From Sphaeroforma sirkka (lineage: Eukaryota > Opisthokonta > Ichthyosporea > Ichthyophonida): a stretch of DNA of 64,000 bases. The notes under the pieces are model-generated. The model saw nothing but the letters and a program-made list of their open reading frames with translations. It made no database searches and was not told the DNA's origin. This document shows, piece after piece, positions 38,301 to 50,060 of this stretch. How positions within the stretch are numbered: the stretch's first letter is position 1; every line of letters begins with the position of its first letter. Where the stretch lies: positions 32,501 to 96,500 of the forward strand of contig LUCW03000039.1 of the NCBI GenBank assembly GCA_001586965.3. The letters are read 5' to 3'. Position numbers and translations under genes: made by a program.

Positions 38301-40450
38301 TCACCACACAGACAGATGTGTTACCACCCCCTCACAACCAGTTCTTCTGCAAAACTTGTACCTGTAAACTTCGATGGATATTTCTATGTTTTAAACTATG
38401 TTATATAAACTAAGATACAATTTAGGTCAGTTAGGATTTAGCAGTGGTAGCTTGTGTAAGAATAATCGGGACTGCCTCTTGGTAAGAGCCTTCATATCCT
38501 CGATCACACAGGACGTGCCTCTAGCTGTTCTTTATTAAATAATTTACACTAGAAGTACTAAGTGTTCATGACCACATGCCTAATTTGTAGATAGGCATAA
38601 GAACGTAAGTCAAGTTAATACATTGGTAAATATAACTAAAGTTCCATCTGAAGAAAAGTTAAAAAAAGAAAAAGACTTATTGGATTTTGGAGATTGGCGG
38701 GAGGACCAAAACCTGTAAGTAGTAATTCAGAGATTATAAGATTTAGCTCAAACATGTCGTTGAACCCTTCGGTGCCATTGAGATCGACTTGTTTGCGAGT
38801 GCTAGCAACACGCAGGTTTCTGTGTACTGTAGTATCGAAGCCGACGCCCCTCTCCACGACGGCTTTGTACAAAGCTGAAAACAACCCAAGGTCTATCTGT
38901 AAGGCAACATATCCTATCTTAAAATGCATGGAGCGCAACCCTCGCTAAGCTATATAGCAAAAACGGATTTGTCACTGCCGTATTCTTATTATCACCCAGC
39001 AACAAGCGCTACAAATAGACGATACAGAAACCACGTTCTCATCGCGCCTAAAATCTGAGACATTCCTTAGGGACGGAAACGTAGTGGTTCGCAAACCAAA
39101 ATGGCGTTACGTCTGTGTTGCCAACGTCGCACATTGCGGAAGAGATTCTCACCACACAGACAGATGTGTTACCACCCCCTCACAACCAGTTCTTCTGCAA
39201 AACTTGTACCTGTAAACTTCGATGGATATTTCTATGTTTTAAACTATGTTATATAAACTAAGATACAATTTAGGTCAGTTAGGATTTAGCAGTGGTAGCT
39301 TGTGTAAGAATAATCGGGACTGCCTCTTGGTAAGAGCCTTTATATCCTCGATCACACAGGACGTGCCTCTAGCTGTTCTTTATTAAATAATTTACACTAG
39401 AAGTACTAAGTGTTCATGACCACATGCCTAATTTGTAGATAGGCATAAGAACGTAAGTCAAGTTAATACATTGGTAAATATAACTAAAGTTCCATCTGAA
39501 GAAAAGTTAAAAAAAAAGAAAAAAAGACTTATTGGATTTTGGAGATTGGCGGGAGGACCAAAACCTGTAAGTAGTAATTCAGAGATTATAAGATTTAGCT
39601 CAAACATGTCGTTGAACCCTTCGGTGCCATTGAGATCGACTTGTTTGCGAGTGCTAGCAACACGCAGGTTTCTGTGTACTGTAGTATCGAAGCCGACGCC
39701 CCTCTCCACGACGGCTTTGTACAAAGCTGAAAACAACCCAAGGTCTATCTGTAAGGCAACATATCCTATCTTAAAATGCATGGAGCGCAACCCTCGCTAA
39801 GCTATATAGCAAAAACGGATTTGTCATTGCCGTATTCTTATTATCACCCAGCAACAAGCGCTACAAATAGACGATACAGAAACCACGTTCTCATCGCGCC
39901 TAAAATCCGAGACATTCCTTAAGGACGGAAACGTAGTGGTTCGCAAACCAAAATGGCGTTACGTCTGTGTTGCCAACGTCGCACATTGCGGAAGAGATTC
40001 TCACCACACAGACAGATGTGTTACCACCCCCTCACAACCAGTTCTTCTGCAAAACTTGTACCTGTAAACTTCGATGGATATTTCTATGTTTTAAACTATG
40101 TTATATAAACTAAGATACAATTTAGGTCAGTTAGGATTTAGCAGTGGTAGCTTTTGTAAGAATAATCGGGACTGCCTCTTGGTAAGAGCCTTCATATCCT
40201 CGATCACACAGGACGTGCCCCTAGCTGTTCTTTGTTAAATAATTTACACTAGAAGTACTAAGTGTTCATGACCACATGCCTAATTTGTAGATAGGCATAA
40301 GAACGTAAGTCAAGTTAATACATTGGTAAATATAACTAAAGTTCCATCTGAAGAAAAGTTAAAAAAAGAAAAAGACTTATTGGATTTTGGAGATTGGCGG
40401 GAGGACCAAAACCTGTAAGTAGTAATTCAGAGATTATAAGATTTAGCTCA
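29387..40450 (+). repeat. Tandem array, 13 copies of an approximately 851-bp retroelement/LTR unit
   Basis: Each unit has about 460 bp of element interior, beginning at the ATGTCGTTGAACCC word, followed by about 390 bp of the left part of an LTR (from TGTAAACTTCGATGG to AGATTTAGCTCA), then returns to the interior word. The word occurs at 29389, 30238, 31090, 31940, 32795, 33648, 34499, 35351, 36204, 37058, 37906, 38754 and 39606, so unit length is 848-855 bp. Copies differ by very few substitutions; most length change is in one A-rich tract after GAAAAGTTA. At the right end the last LTR portion continues into the rest of an LTR instead of jumping back, which fixes the junction. The interior part is the same fossil as at 28690. 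Open frames of 84-110 codons recurring on both strands in every unit are chimeras of interior and LTR sequence, not a gene family. Confidence 0.95.
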
Positions 40451-41003
40451 TATTATCTTACATCTACTATCGTCTCAAATAGGTTCAAGTAAATGAGTCA
40501 TACCAAATACTCAGGCTATTGGAGCCATCAAAGTTGATTTAGAACACTTTGGAAATTTTGGAAAAAGAATTTGTATTCAATTATTTTAAATATAATTAAA
40601 AACCAATGTTATCTCATTTGATCTTGATAATTTAGATAGGCATAAGAACATAAGTCAAGTTAATACATTGGCTAATATAATTAAAGTTCCAACTGAAGAA
40701 AAAGAAAAAAAAGAAAAAGACATTGGATTTTGGAGATTGGCGGGAGGACCAAAACCTGTAAGTAGTAGTTCAGAGATTATAAAATTTAGCTTATAATATC
40801 TTACATCTACTATCGTCTCAAATAGGTCCAAATAAATGAGTCATACCAAATACTCAGGCTACTGGAGCCATCAAAGTGGATTTAGAACACTTTGAAAATA
40901 TTGGAAAAAGAATTTGTATTCAATTATTTTAAATATAATTAAAAACCTATATTATCTCATTTGATCTTAATATTTTAGACTGACCGGAGGCCGTATTTCT
41001 ACA
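40063..41003 (-). repeat. LTR ending the tandem array, with internal duplication
   Basis: This LTR runs from TGTAAACTTCG to TATTTCTACA and is the same family as the LTRs of the element at 45225-55424, which give its sense as minus. It is about 940 bp instead of about 593 because a segment of about 345 bp (from TAGATAGGCATAAGAAC onward) is present twice, at about 40288-40632 and 40633-40978. The two segments differ at many positions, so this duplication is older than the 851-bp array. Confidence 0.8.
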
Positions 41004-41580
41004 TACCGAAGGCAAATGCGCCGTTGTTCTGTTACGTCTGTGTTGCCAACGTCGCACTTACTGTACTATCTACGGCAGAGCTCCTCACCGCATTAGTAGT
41101 TGTGTTAGCACAATTATTCTGTAAAACCTGTGCCGAAGGCAAAATAAGCCCTCGTCCTAAACACCTTGAAAGATCCCAATACGCGCCCACCCGCTGGTGC
41201 AGTTTTATATGTTGATCTGGAAACTAGACTTCCATCTTCTGTGAATGCATGTACGACCAACATTAACAATGAGTGGATAATAACCAATTCTGGTATGTTA
41301 TTTGTATATCCTTGAATATCGAAGGATGACGCCGCCGACACCCTTGACCAATTTTACATAGACATCTGCAAGGATAAACTTGAGAACTTCCGCACAACTT
41401 GCGTGTCTACAAACTAACCTGCTCTACACGGTCTTGTGGAGCGCATCAACGGGGCATTAAAGACACTATGTGCCGTCTCTTCCAGCGCTCTGACCAACCT
41501 CAAAGTCAGTGGACTGAAGCGATCATCTAGTGTAACAGGCGCAACCACGATAAAAAGTCCTCTTGGGAACTGTTCTGGAG
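41004..41580 (+). mobile_element. Decayed retroelement fragment with integrase-like remnant (fossil)
   Basis: About 41035-41150 is a diverged copy of interior sequence also found in the 851-bp units (TACGTCTGTGTTGCCAACGT shared). Near 41410-41480 a plus-strand segment reads like the end of an integrase core (GLVERINGALKTL). It is a short, badly broken relic. Confidence 0.55.
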
Positions 41581-42129
41581 TGTTAGAGTACAATGTAGTA
41601 GACTTTAAATAAAGTGCAAATGTATATCTTTATTTCTGACCTCACTTTGGTTTTATACCTAAGGTGTTTGTGCTAGTGTTCAGCCGCTTGGGCTGGCCAG
41701 GGTAAAATCTCATATGGTCAGTATGAGAAACCTTATGCAGAACACTTTAACACTTCGATGCTTTTCTATTTCAACTTCTCTGCAACTAAATCTCACGCTG
41801 ATCACATGATGCCTTTCCGCATATATTGTGACTCACATATAACCGCAGCTATTATTAGAATGTTGCGGTTGACAGGCTTAATCCACTCTCGGGAATCGGT
41901 TGAGAAACTTAATCTGCTCTCGGAAGTCGATTGAGTGATAACTCAACTTTTGAGAGTAATTTGAGCAACTTGATTAGCTCTCGGGAGTGAGCTAACTCTG
42001 ATGACTTAGCTCTCGTGGGTGAGCTGACTCTGATGACTTCCATAAATCAAAGATGGTTTCTTGCTGTAAAATCTGACCTGAGACCTGTAGTCTCTCATGG
42101 AGGGAGGGTCCAGACGCGCGATTAAATCA
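41581..42129. other. Spacer with a small tandem repeat
   Basis: Mostly unrecognised. At 41976-42039 a 32-bp unit starting AGCTCTCGGGAGTGAGCT occurs twice head to tail, and more diverged CTCTCGG words precede it from about 41880. Confidence 0.55.
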
Positions 42130-43230
42130 ATGCACATATACGAATGCCAGGTGGCAGCTTGGCTAACCTCCGATGCATTTCGTGAATCTCGCGACTTTCT
42201 TCGTATCTTTAATAAGAAATGGAATAAGCGTTTACATAAGAACACACGAGATAAACGAAAAGGGTTTCCTCAGGTGACTACAAACCCTGACGGATCAGAA
42301 ATTCCCTATTTGCCACCTACTTCCTACGTGACTAAACTTTCTGATCTGCTTACCAACAGTGCAGAAAATTGTTCAAACTTACTTACTAATGAAGAACAGC
42401 CTTTGGCTAATACCTTACCAAATAATAAACGTAAGGCGCCTACATCGGAAATGGTTACTGGACCAAATACTAAACGACATAGAGTACAACATGAGTCTTG
42501 AACTCGTACATATAGGCACATACTTACTCGATAAGTCATGACCGAAACCGTTTTTTTACTTTGGTTTTCGCTTTACCAACTAGATCGTATCTTAACGTAC
42601 GTTCGTAGTTCTAAAAGCTACTGGGGGCTATGTAGAAATACGGCCTCCGGTCAGTCTAAAATATCAAGATCAATTGAGATAATACATTGGTTTTTTTATT
42701 TGTATTTTAAATAATTAGTACAAGCTCTTTTTTCCAATATTTCCAAAGTGTTCTAAATTCACTTTGATGGCTCCAATAGCCTGAGTATTTGGTATGACTC
42801 ATCTACTTGGACCTATTTGAGACATTAGTAGATGTAGGATATTATAAACTAAATTTTATAATCTCCGAACTACTACTTATTGATTTTGGTCCTCCCGCCA
42901 ATCTCCAAAATCCAATAAGTCTTTTTTTTCTTTTTTTAACTTTTCTTCAGATGGAACTTTATTTATATCAGCTAATGTATTAACGTGACTTACGTTATTA
43001 TGTCTATTTACAAATTAGGCAAGTGGTCATGAACATTTAGTACTTCTAGTGAAAATTATTCAATAAAGAACAGCTAGAGGTACGCCCTGTGTGATCGAGG
43101 ATATTTAGGCTCTTAACAAGAGGCAGTCCCGATCATTCTTACACAAGCTACCACTGCTAAATCCTAACTGACTAAATTGTATTTTAGTTTAATATAGTTT
43201 GAAACCTAGTAATTTCCATCGAAGTTTACA
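42130..43230 (+). mobile_element. 3' end of a Ty3/gypsy-like element plus LTR, plus orientation (fossil)
   Basis: About 42150-42500 encodes the same integrase C-terminal tail as the element at 45225-55424 (AWLTSDAFRESRDFLRIFNK), on the opposite strand. It is followed by a polypurine tract (CTACTGGGGGCTA) and an LTR at 42631-43230 running from TGTAGAAATACGG to GAAGTTTACA. The 5' part of the element is absent. The LTR is about 600 bp and clearly diverged from the others, so it is an older copy. Confidence 0.85.
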
Positions 43231-45220
43231 TATATCAACCAGGGCCAGCAAGGCAGGCTAGATGACCGTACTACTCTCGGCGTATATTGTGGTCATGATA
43301 CACAGTCCAAATATTACGATGAAAGCAGTATACTCGGTGCTAAACCTAGCCATTATTGTCATTCCCGTGATGTCCAGTTCAATGACCAAGTATTTCCGAC
43401 CTTAACTTCAGTTGCCACCATGCCATTCCCCAAGCCAGTCCCGATGTTCCCATCATGAGGATAATCCTTCAGGCTATCAATCCCACCAATCCTAACATCG
43501 AGGCCGTCGACCCTCTTACCGTCACTACCTCTGTCTCACACCTCGCACAACAGACCCATACTTATTACCCAAATAGTCGACTTCCATCTCCCAGCTAGCT
43601 CCAGATGAGGCACGCGACAACACTTCAGTGGAGGTTTCCGACACAGATTCCGTGGAAGATCCAGAGATAGTTTCCGGAGAGGGCTCGGAAATCGATTCTG
43701 AAGAGGAACCTGACACGGCTCTGGCAGGCTCTGCCAACAATACCACTAGCACGTCTGTACCTTCTCCCGCGGCATCCTCTACTATGGATGACGTTGTGAA
43801 TGCAAATCTACAATCCCATATCGCAAAATATCCTTTAACTCTAGGTGGCGGGGCGCTGGAAGCAGACGTGGTAGCAGGAGGTATAGCGGCGATTCATCTG
43901 TGAAAGTCAGCTTTTGCGTGAATGAAGTCGAGAACACTCTTTTTTTTGCTGGCGTTGCCCTGAGTGCCTTGATTAGGGAGTTTCGCGACAGGCGCAGTAG
44001 TGGCATTATTGGAAGCAGAACTCGTATCTGCTGTTTGTCGGGTGGCAGAGTTCGATAGGAATTGCGTGACAGTCTCGAGACCGCCTACATGAGACAGAGA
44101 TGAGTTTGGTCAATATTGAGAAGCTGTTGTCTTTTTTAACTGTGGCAAGTGCCTCAGGGCGCATTGTGTTAGAGAGTTTGACCATTAAACCATATATTAA
44201 TATGGTTCACAATAGCGGAGGTGTCTTCACGGAAAGTAGGGGTCTCAAGAACTTCAAAGCTTGCAAGAAGTCAGCTTGCGAGTGGAATCTCTCGTGTTTG
44301 CTCTTGATGGTGGCGACTCTGTCCTTATTGAGACCGAAAACATTGTTGCCATTGGACGTTGTAGTTGGCGAACGATTAGTTTTCTTGAAATCGAAAACTT
44401 TGACTCGATGAGAGTTTCGGAATATTCCCCAGAGATTTTTTTTGGATTCCCTCGAGTACCTTGTTAAAAGAGCGGCATGGGGTAATTCCAAGAGACAACT
44501 GCATTGTAAGTACACCGACTTGCTTCTCTTGACAATTAACAGACTCGTCCAGAAGTGTATTCATAGCAGTGAGGTCTTGGACTACAGTAAGTATAGTAGC
44601 GAGTTGGTCCTGATCGACGAAGCGGATGAGTTATTCGAAGACGTTCCTGTCCCTACCATAGATATACTGGACTGGGTTGTAGACACTATCCCATTCCCCT
44701 AGACTATCGCAGATGGTGAAATGGTCTCCATCACGTACATTACCTTATCCTACGATCCTGTAGCCACGACTACCACCCCATGCGAATATTTGTGAGTCTC
44801 AGCCTTGGTTTTTGTAGCCAAGTTTAATTGTAAATAGCTGTCCGTCCGTTTCTTAAATCCATCGACCACATCCGTAATATGAGGTAGAGTATATGGTTAT
44901 CTGTGGATGATCTATTACTGTCAGTGCTTATCCATTACCCGTACATTTCTACCAACAGATTGGGTGATAACATCCTCTTTGTCAGAGAGGGAACTGATTC
45001 AGGCATTATGTACCTTCTTATACTCTCTAATCTAAAAGGAGCACGTAGACCTTCGACATAATGTGAACATAAATTTAGATTTTATATCTTCGCTAGAAGA
45101 ATGGCGAATACATGATTTACTACTCGTTGGTTATTGGTATACTTATTCTTTGTCTTTGCGCTGGACACACATTGACACCTGTGGAACAGATTGACCCCTT
45201 TGCACATAGACTCAAACACA
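43231..45220. mobile_element. Decayed, probably element-derived coding remnants (fossil)
   Basis: This block lies between two head-to-head LTRs of the same family. About 43600-43900 on the plus strand encodes an acidic Ser/Glu-rich stretch (EIDSEEEPDTALAGS) resembling the acidic N-terminal part of gag in the neighbouring element. About 43900-44760 has protein-like minus-strand stretches. I infer gag-type remnants. It is heavily broken and the family is not certain. Confidence 0.35.
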
Positions 45221-45224
45221 CTAC

Positions 45225-45817
45225 TGTAAACTTCGATGGAAATTACTAGGTTTCAAACTATAATAAACTAAAATACAATTTAGGCAGTTAGGATCTAGCA
45301 GTGGTAGCTTGTGTAAGAATGATCGGGACTGCCTCTTGTTAAGAGCCTAAATATCCTCGATCACACAGGGCGTACCTCTAGCTGTCCTTTATTGAATAAT
45401 TTTCACTAGAAGTACTAAGTGTTCATGACCACTTGCCTAATTTGTAAATAGACATAATAACGTAAGTCACGTTAATACATTAGCTGATATAAATAAAGTT
45501 CCATCTGAAGAAAAGTTAAAAAAAGAAAAAGACTTATTGGATTTTGGAGATTGGCGGGAGGACCAAAATTTATAAGTAGTAGTTCGGAGATTATAAAATT
45601 CAGTTTATAATATCCTACATCTACTAATGTCTCAAATAGGTACAAGTAGATGAGTCATACCAAATACTCAGGCTATTGTAGCCATCAAAGTGAATTTAGA
45701 ACACTTTGGAATATTGGAAAAAGAGCTTGTACTAAATTATTTAAAATACAATAGAAACCAATGTATTATCTCAATCGATCTTGATATTTTAGACTGACCG
45801 GAGGCCGTATTTCTACA
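45225..45817 (-). repeat. 3' LTR of the Ty3/gypsy-like element
   Basis: 593 bp, TGTAAAC...TTCTACA on the plus strand, i.e. TGTAGAA...GTTTACA in element sense. In sense orientation it is preceded by the polypurine tract CTACTGGGGGCTA (45818-45830). Confidence 0.93.
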
Positions 45818-45899
45818 TAGCCCCCAGTAGCTTTTAGAACTACGAACGTACGTTAAGATACGATCTAGTTGGTAAAGCGAAAACCAAAGTAAAAACGGT

Positions 45900-47450
45900 T
45901 TCGGTCATGACTTATCGAGTAAGTATGTGCTTATATGTACGAGTTCAAGACTCATGTTGTACTCTATGTCGTTTAGTATTTGGTCCAGTAACCATTTCCG
46001 ATGTAGGCGTCTTACGTTTATTATTTGGTAAGGTAATAGCCAAAGGCTGTTCTTCATTAGTAAGTAAGTTTGAACAATTTTCTACACTGTTGGTAAGCAG
46101 ATCAGAAAGTTTAGTCACGTAGGAAGTAGGTGGCAAATAGGGAATTTTAGATCCGTCAGGGTTTGTAGTCACCTGAGGAAACCCTTTTCGTTTATCTCGT
46201 GTGTTCTTATGTAAACGCTTATTCCATTTCTTATTAAAGATACGAAGAAAGTCGCGAGATTCACGAAATGCATCGGAGGTTAGCCAAGCTACTGTCCCAT
46301 CCATGAAACGGGTCTTGTAGTAAGTGTAACCGTCTTCAGATGTTTTGTCAATTATATCTTTGACTTGTGACTCCATAACTGGTACATCAGAATCAAATGA
46401 GCGAGCGAATGAGAGTTCGGAGGTAGGGATACGGTGAGTGCCTAGATTGGTTGCGCTAGTACCATCAATGTTATTCACTTCGTAAGTATCACTCTTCTCA
46501 TCATGGTAGGAAATAACAAAAGGTCCTATCGTCTTAGAAGAGAGTTCGGTAACGTTGGCGTTTCGATTTATAATGTTAACGTAATCGCCGACTTTGAACT
46601 GAACAATGTTCTTAGTGTTATTCCATCGGTCATACGCTTTAAGTAGGACGCGATTCTTGTGCTCGAGTAAACAGGGGTAAACAACGTTCTGCATATGCTC
46701 GATCTTTTGTAGCCACGGGGTAGCGTGTTTCTCGGGCGCAGTTTTATCAAACGTTGCTTGTAATTCACTATAGCGGCCAAAGAAATAGTGAAACGGGAGT
46801 GTTCCAGTTTGAGGATTCATGCAGTTATTCATTTGAGTCTGAACCCATTTCAAATGATAAGGCCACATATCCTCAACGTCGTCTAGTGCGGTACGCAAGA
46901 GTTTCTTAAGTTCTCTATGACGTGTCTCATTTGCACCCTGCGTTTGAGGTTTGTAAGGAACACCACGCCTATGGGTCATGCCTGATACGAGTATAAGTGC
47001 CTCCATTACGTCGGTACAAAACTCACTACCGTTATCAGAACATAGTACTCGGGGGAAACCGAAGTCATTGAAGACGTGATAGCATAATTCTGCCACTGTT
47101 TGTGGACGTTTGTTCGGTATTGCATAAAGCAGTTATAGCCCGAAGCCACACATAAGAAATGACAGATATATACATCGCCAGTATGCTTGGATCGCGGGAG
47201 TTTAACCAAATCGACTATGACTCGGCGCATCGGTTGGTCTTCTGTCACACTTTTTTAGGGGTGCCCAACCGTATCGCTTGATCTGGTTCTTTTCACAATC
47301 AGTACAGCGTCGGTATACTTCACGTATGGTTTCTTTCAGCGCCGGGTGATCAAGCCCTGCACGAATAGCCATTTTATAAGTATGCTCATATGCTCGATGC
47401 GTTAAATTATGTATAATTTTAACTCTACTTTCGAGCTCCTCTAAGTCAGT
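45900..47450 (-). mobile_element. Integrase part of the Ty3/gypsy-like element (fossil)
   Basis: A zinc-binding His/Cys region (RCTDCEKNQIKRYG near 47270-47300) is followed by the catalytic core (DNGSEF near 47020-47045, then GVPYKPQTQGANE) and a long basic C-terminal tail. It would insert the DNA copy into the host genome. Confidence 0.85.
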
Positions 47451-47949
47451 CAGATTCTGTGTAACGCTGGCTGAATGAACCATAGTCCTGTTGGAAAGGG
47501 CAACCTCAGTATCAGGAGGGGTAGACTCCTGAGATACATAATTGACAACATTGGATTGTTGAAGTATCTTCTTCAGTTGTTTCGCAACTCCTGGCTGTTC
47601 TTTAAGCAGCGCTTTAAGTAGTTGAGTGCGAGCTTCAGGTTCTCTTAGAGTTTTGAGTCTTTGATCCATGGCCTTAGCTAGTTCCGTGTTTTTACGATCT
47701 AATGCCGTTTCAATCGGCATTACCTCGACTGCAATCTTGTTGGGTGCATGTGTTGTACGAGTCTTGAGCTTTTGTTCAAACTCTTTAGACTCCTCTAGTT
47801 TAGCTAAGAATTCGGTTGGGGGTTTCCACTTAGTGGTACCTGCAGGACCGATGCGACAAACAATGGTGTGTTTCCAAGGCGTCTTCTTAATAGAATAGGA
47901 TCCCTGATACAAGAACGTGTCGGTTTCACGGTCGACATAAATAGGTTCG

Positions 47950-48240
47950 TCTTGAATCATATTAATTAAATCACGTATCCATGGGTCGGAGTTACGTAAG
48001 GGACAACACAGCGTAATGGTAGATTTAGTAATATTAACATAATTTAACAACTGTGCGATAAGTTGACAAGGTGGGTTAGCCCACGCATTATGCTTTGATA
48101 AGTCAAGCTGAAATGCATCACCTTTAGGATGAATCAACGACCTATATTCAGAAACCTGTTTGTTATGTTCTGCGGCGAACATATCAACAGTAAATGGACC
48201 CCATCGTGATTGAGCGAGGTTAAACCATTTCTTATTTAGC
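47950..48240 (-). mobile_element. D-M-F-A / N-P-P domain of pol (fossil)
   Basis: Between RNase H and integrase lies a stretch with VDMFAAEHNKQVSEY and WANPPCQLIAQLL. This layout resembles the Dam-methylase-like domain described after RNase H in DIRS elements and seen in some Ty3-type pol proteins. Related D-[LV]-F-A stretches occur in two other element families in this window. Confidence 0.6.
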
Positions 48241-48279
48241 ATCCAATCGGTTGCTAATAACTCCTTGACTGTTTTCTGG

Positions 48280-49500
48280 TAGTCGGGCACAAGTCGAGAG
48301 AGCATGTCAGGAAGATGGTTATGTATGTGTGTTATATTAAAAGCAAACTTGGCAATAATGTCATGCCAGCGGCTCACCAACTGTGAATCAGGGTTCATAT
48401 CTTTTAAGTATGTTAAAGACTTTTGATCACAGGCGACAGTAAAGTAACTTCCATAAAGGTAGTCTTTAAACTGTCTTAGCGCAGTAACTATAGCAAGGAG
48501 CTCTTGTTTAACGGTAGGGTAATTCCGTTGACTCTCATTATAACTCTTGCTAAAGAATTGTATGTAGCGCGGTTTACCATTTATCGTTTGGTAAAGCACT
48601 CCACCTACCGCTCGATCTGAAGCGTCGGTTGCTACTTGGAATGGGACACCATCCACAGGGTACTGCATGATGGGTGCGTCCATTACTTTACTTTTGACTA
48701 GTTTAAATGCATCATCACATTCTTTAGTCCAAAGCTTTCCCAAAGGTCCTTTGTGCAGCCGTAGGTGACTGAAAGGCTTTAAGTAATGAGAAAGATGCGG
48801 TACCGAATCCGAGAAGAAGTTAACAAACCCACACACAGAGTTCACATCTCTTCCAGTAATTAGTGTTGATAAATCCAACAGAAACTGTTTCTTGCCACGA
48901 TCAATTTCTACCCCTGCTGCAGATACTTTGTAGCCAAGTAAGTGTATAGTATCTTTAGCAAAAGAACACTTGTCTTCGTTAATCTTAAGTTTAGCATGAT
49001 TAAGTCGCTTTAAGACTTCTTTAACGAGTTTAGCATGTTCATGTGCTGTCTTTGTAAAAATAACTATATCATCTAAATATACTGATACGTTATCCGACAG
49101 GTCCGCAAATAGTTCCATCATAACTTGTTGGAAGAAAGAAGGTAACATGTGTAAGCCTTTAGGGGCACCTTTAAACTGGTACTTCTTACCTTGCCAAGTA
49201 AAGGAAAAGTATTTCCTATGAGGCTGATATATTTGTAGTTGATGGAATGCAGCTTTTAAGTCTATCTTGGAAAAGATAGTCGCACCCTCCATTTTGCGTA
49301 GTATCTCGCTTATCTTAGGTAAGGGAAAACTATGTTGCGGAATTAGGTTGTTGATTGGCGACAGGTCTAGTACTACTCTTGTTTTACTAAACGTTCCATC
49401 AGATCTATATTGATCGACCGCTAAGAGAGCTAAGTTAACTGGGGTTGCATCATAATTGATTTCAATTAGACCCTGTTTTAACCAATCCTCGATTTGGGTT
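48280..49500 (-). mobile_element. Reverse transcriptase and RNase H part (fossil)
   Basis: RT motifs FSKIDLKAAFHQLQI and SVYLDDIVIFTK (the YLDD box is near 49065-49080), then RNase H with VATDASDRAVGGVLY (near 48612-48633), KQELLAIVTALRQFKDYL and a final HNHLPDMLSRL. These motifs are diagnostic of Ty3/gypsy-type pol. Confidence 0.92.
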
Positions 49501-49779
49501 TTGACAACGTCTTTGTGTCTCCAACTCACGTAGTTATGTGAAGGACACTTTAACTTAGAGAAGTCGACGTTTGTTAAGTCAAGTCTAACGTACCCATTAG
49601 AGAACTTAAACATACACCAGTCAGTTATTGCAATCTTCCTGTTTTGTATAATTAAGTCCATAATTATATCGGTGAAGTGCGGAATCATATCCTTTGCTTC
49701 ACCTTCCGGAGGTTTAGGTATCTTTAACATATTATCATCTGACTGATCTTTATTCGGGTCTAGCCCATTAGGCAGACCA

Positions 49780-50060
49780 GTGAGTGTTATACCTAAACTG
49801 AGAAGATCAGTCATACCTATAATTAAATCGTATTTCTGAGACATGTCAGTAACGATTAGGTGAGTCTTCACTTCTCTTCTATCTGACAGCATTATGTGTG
49901 CATAGTCAATGGCTTGTTCGCAAGTAGTAACTTTGCCATTTCCCAATATTAAATCAGTTGTTTCGTTATGGACAGCCATATCTGTAGCGTAGGCTACTCG
50001 GCGTGAGATAGCAGAGACTTCAGCCCCTGGATCAAATAGTGCCATAACTTTTTCTCCATT
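49780..50060 (-). mobile_element. Aspartic protease part (fossil)
   Basis: The motif MALFDPGAEVSAISRR with a following TDLILGNG strand is the layout of a retroviral-type aspartic protease at the start of pol. The same stretch recurs about 2555 bp to the right in the doubled segment. Confidence 0.75.

Noticed and set aside
30120-39800. A tandem family of 84-110-codon genes on both strands
   Set aside because: Each copy spans the artificial LTR/interior junction and exists only because the unit is repeated.
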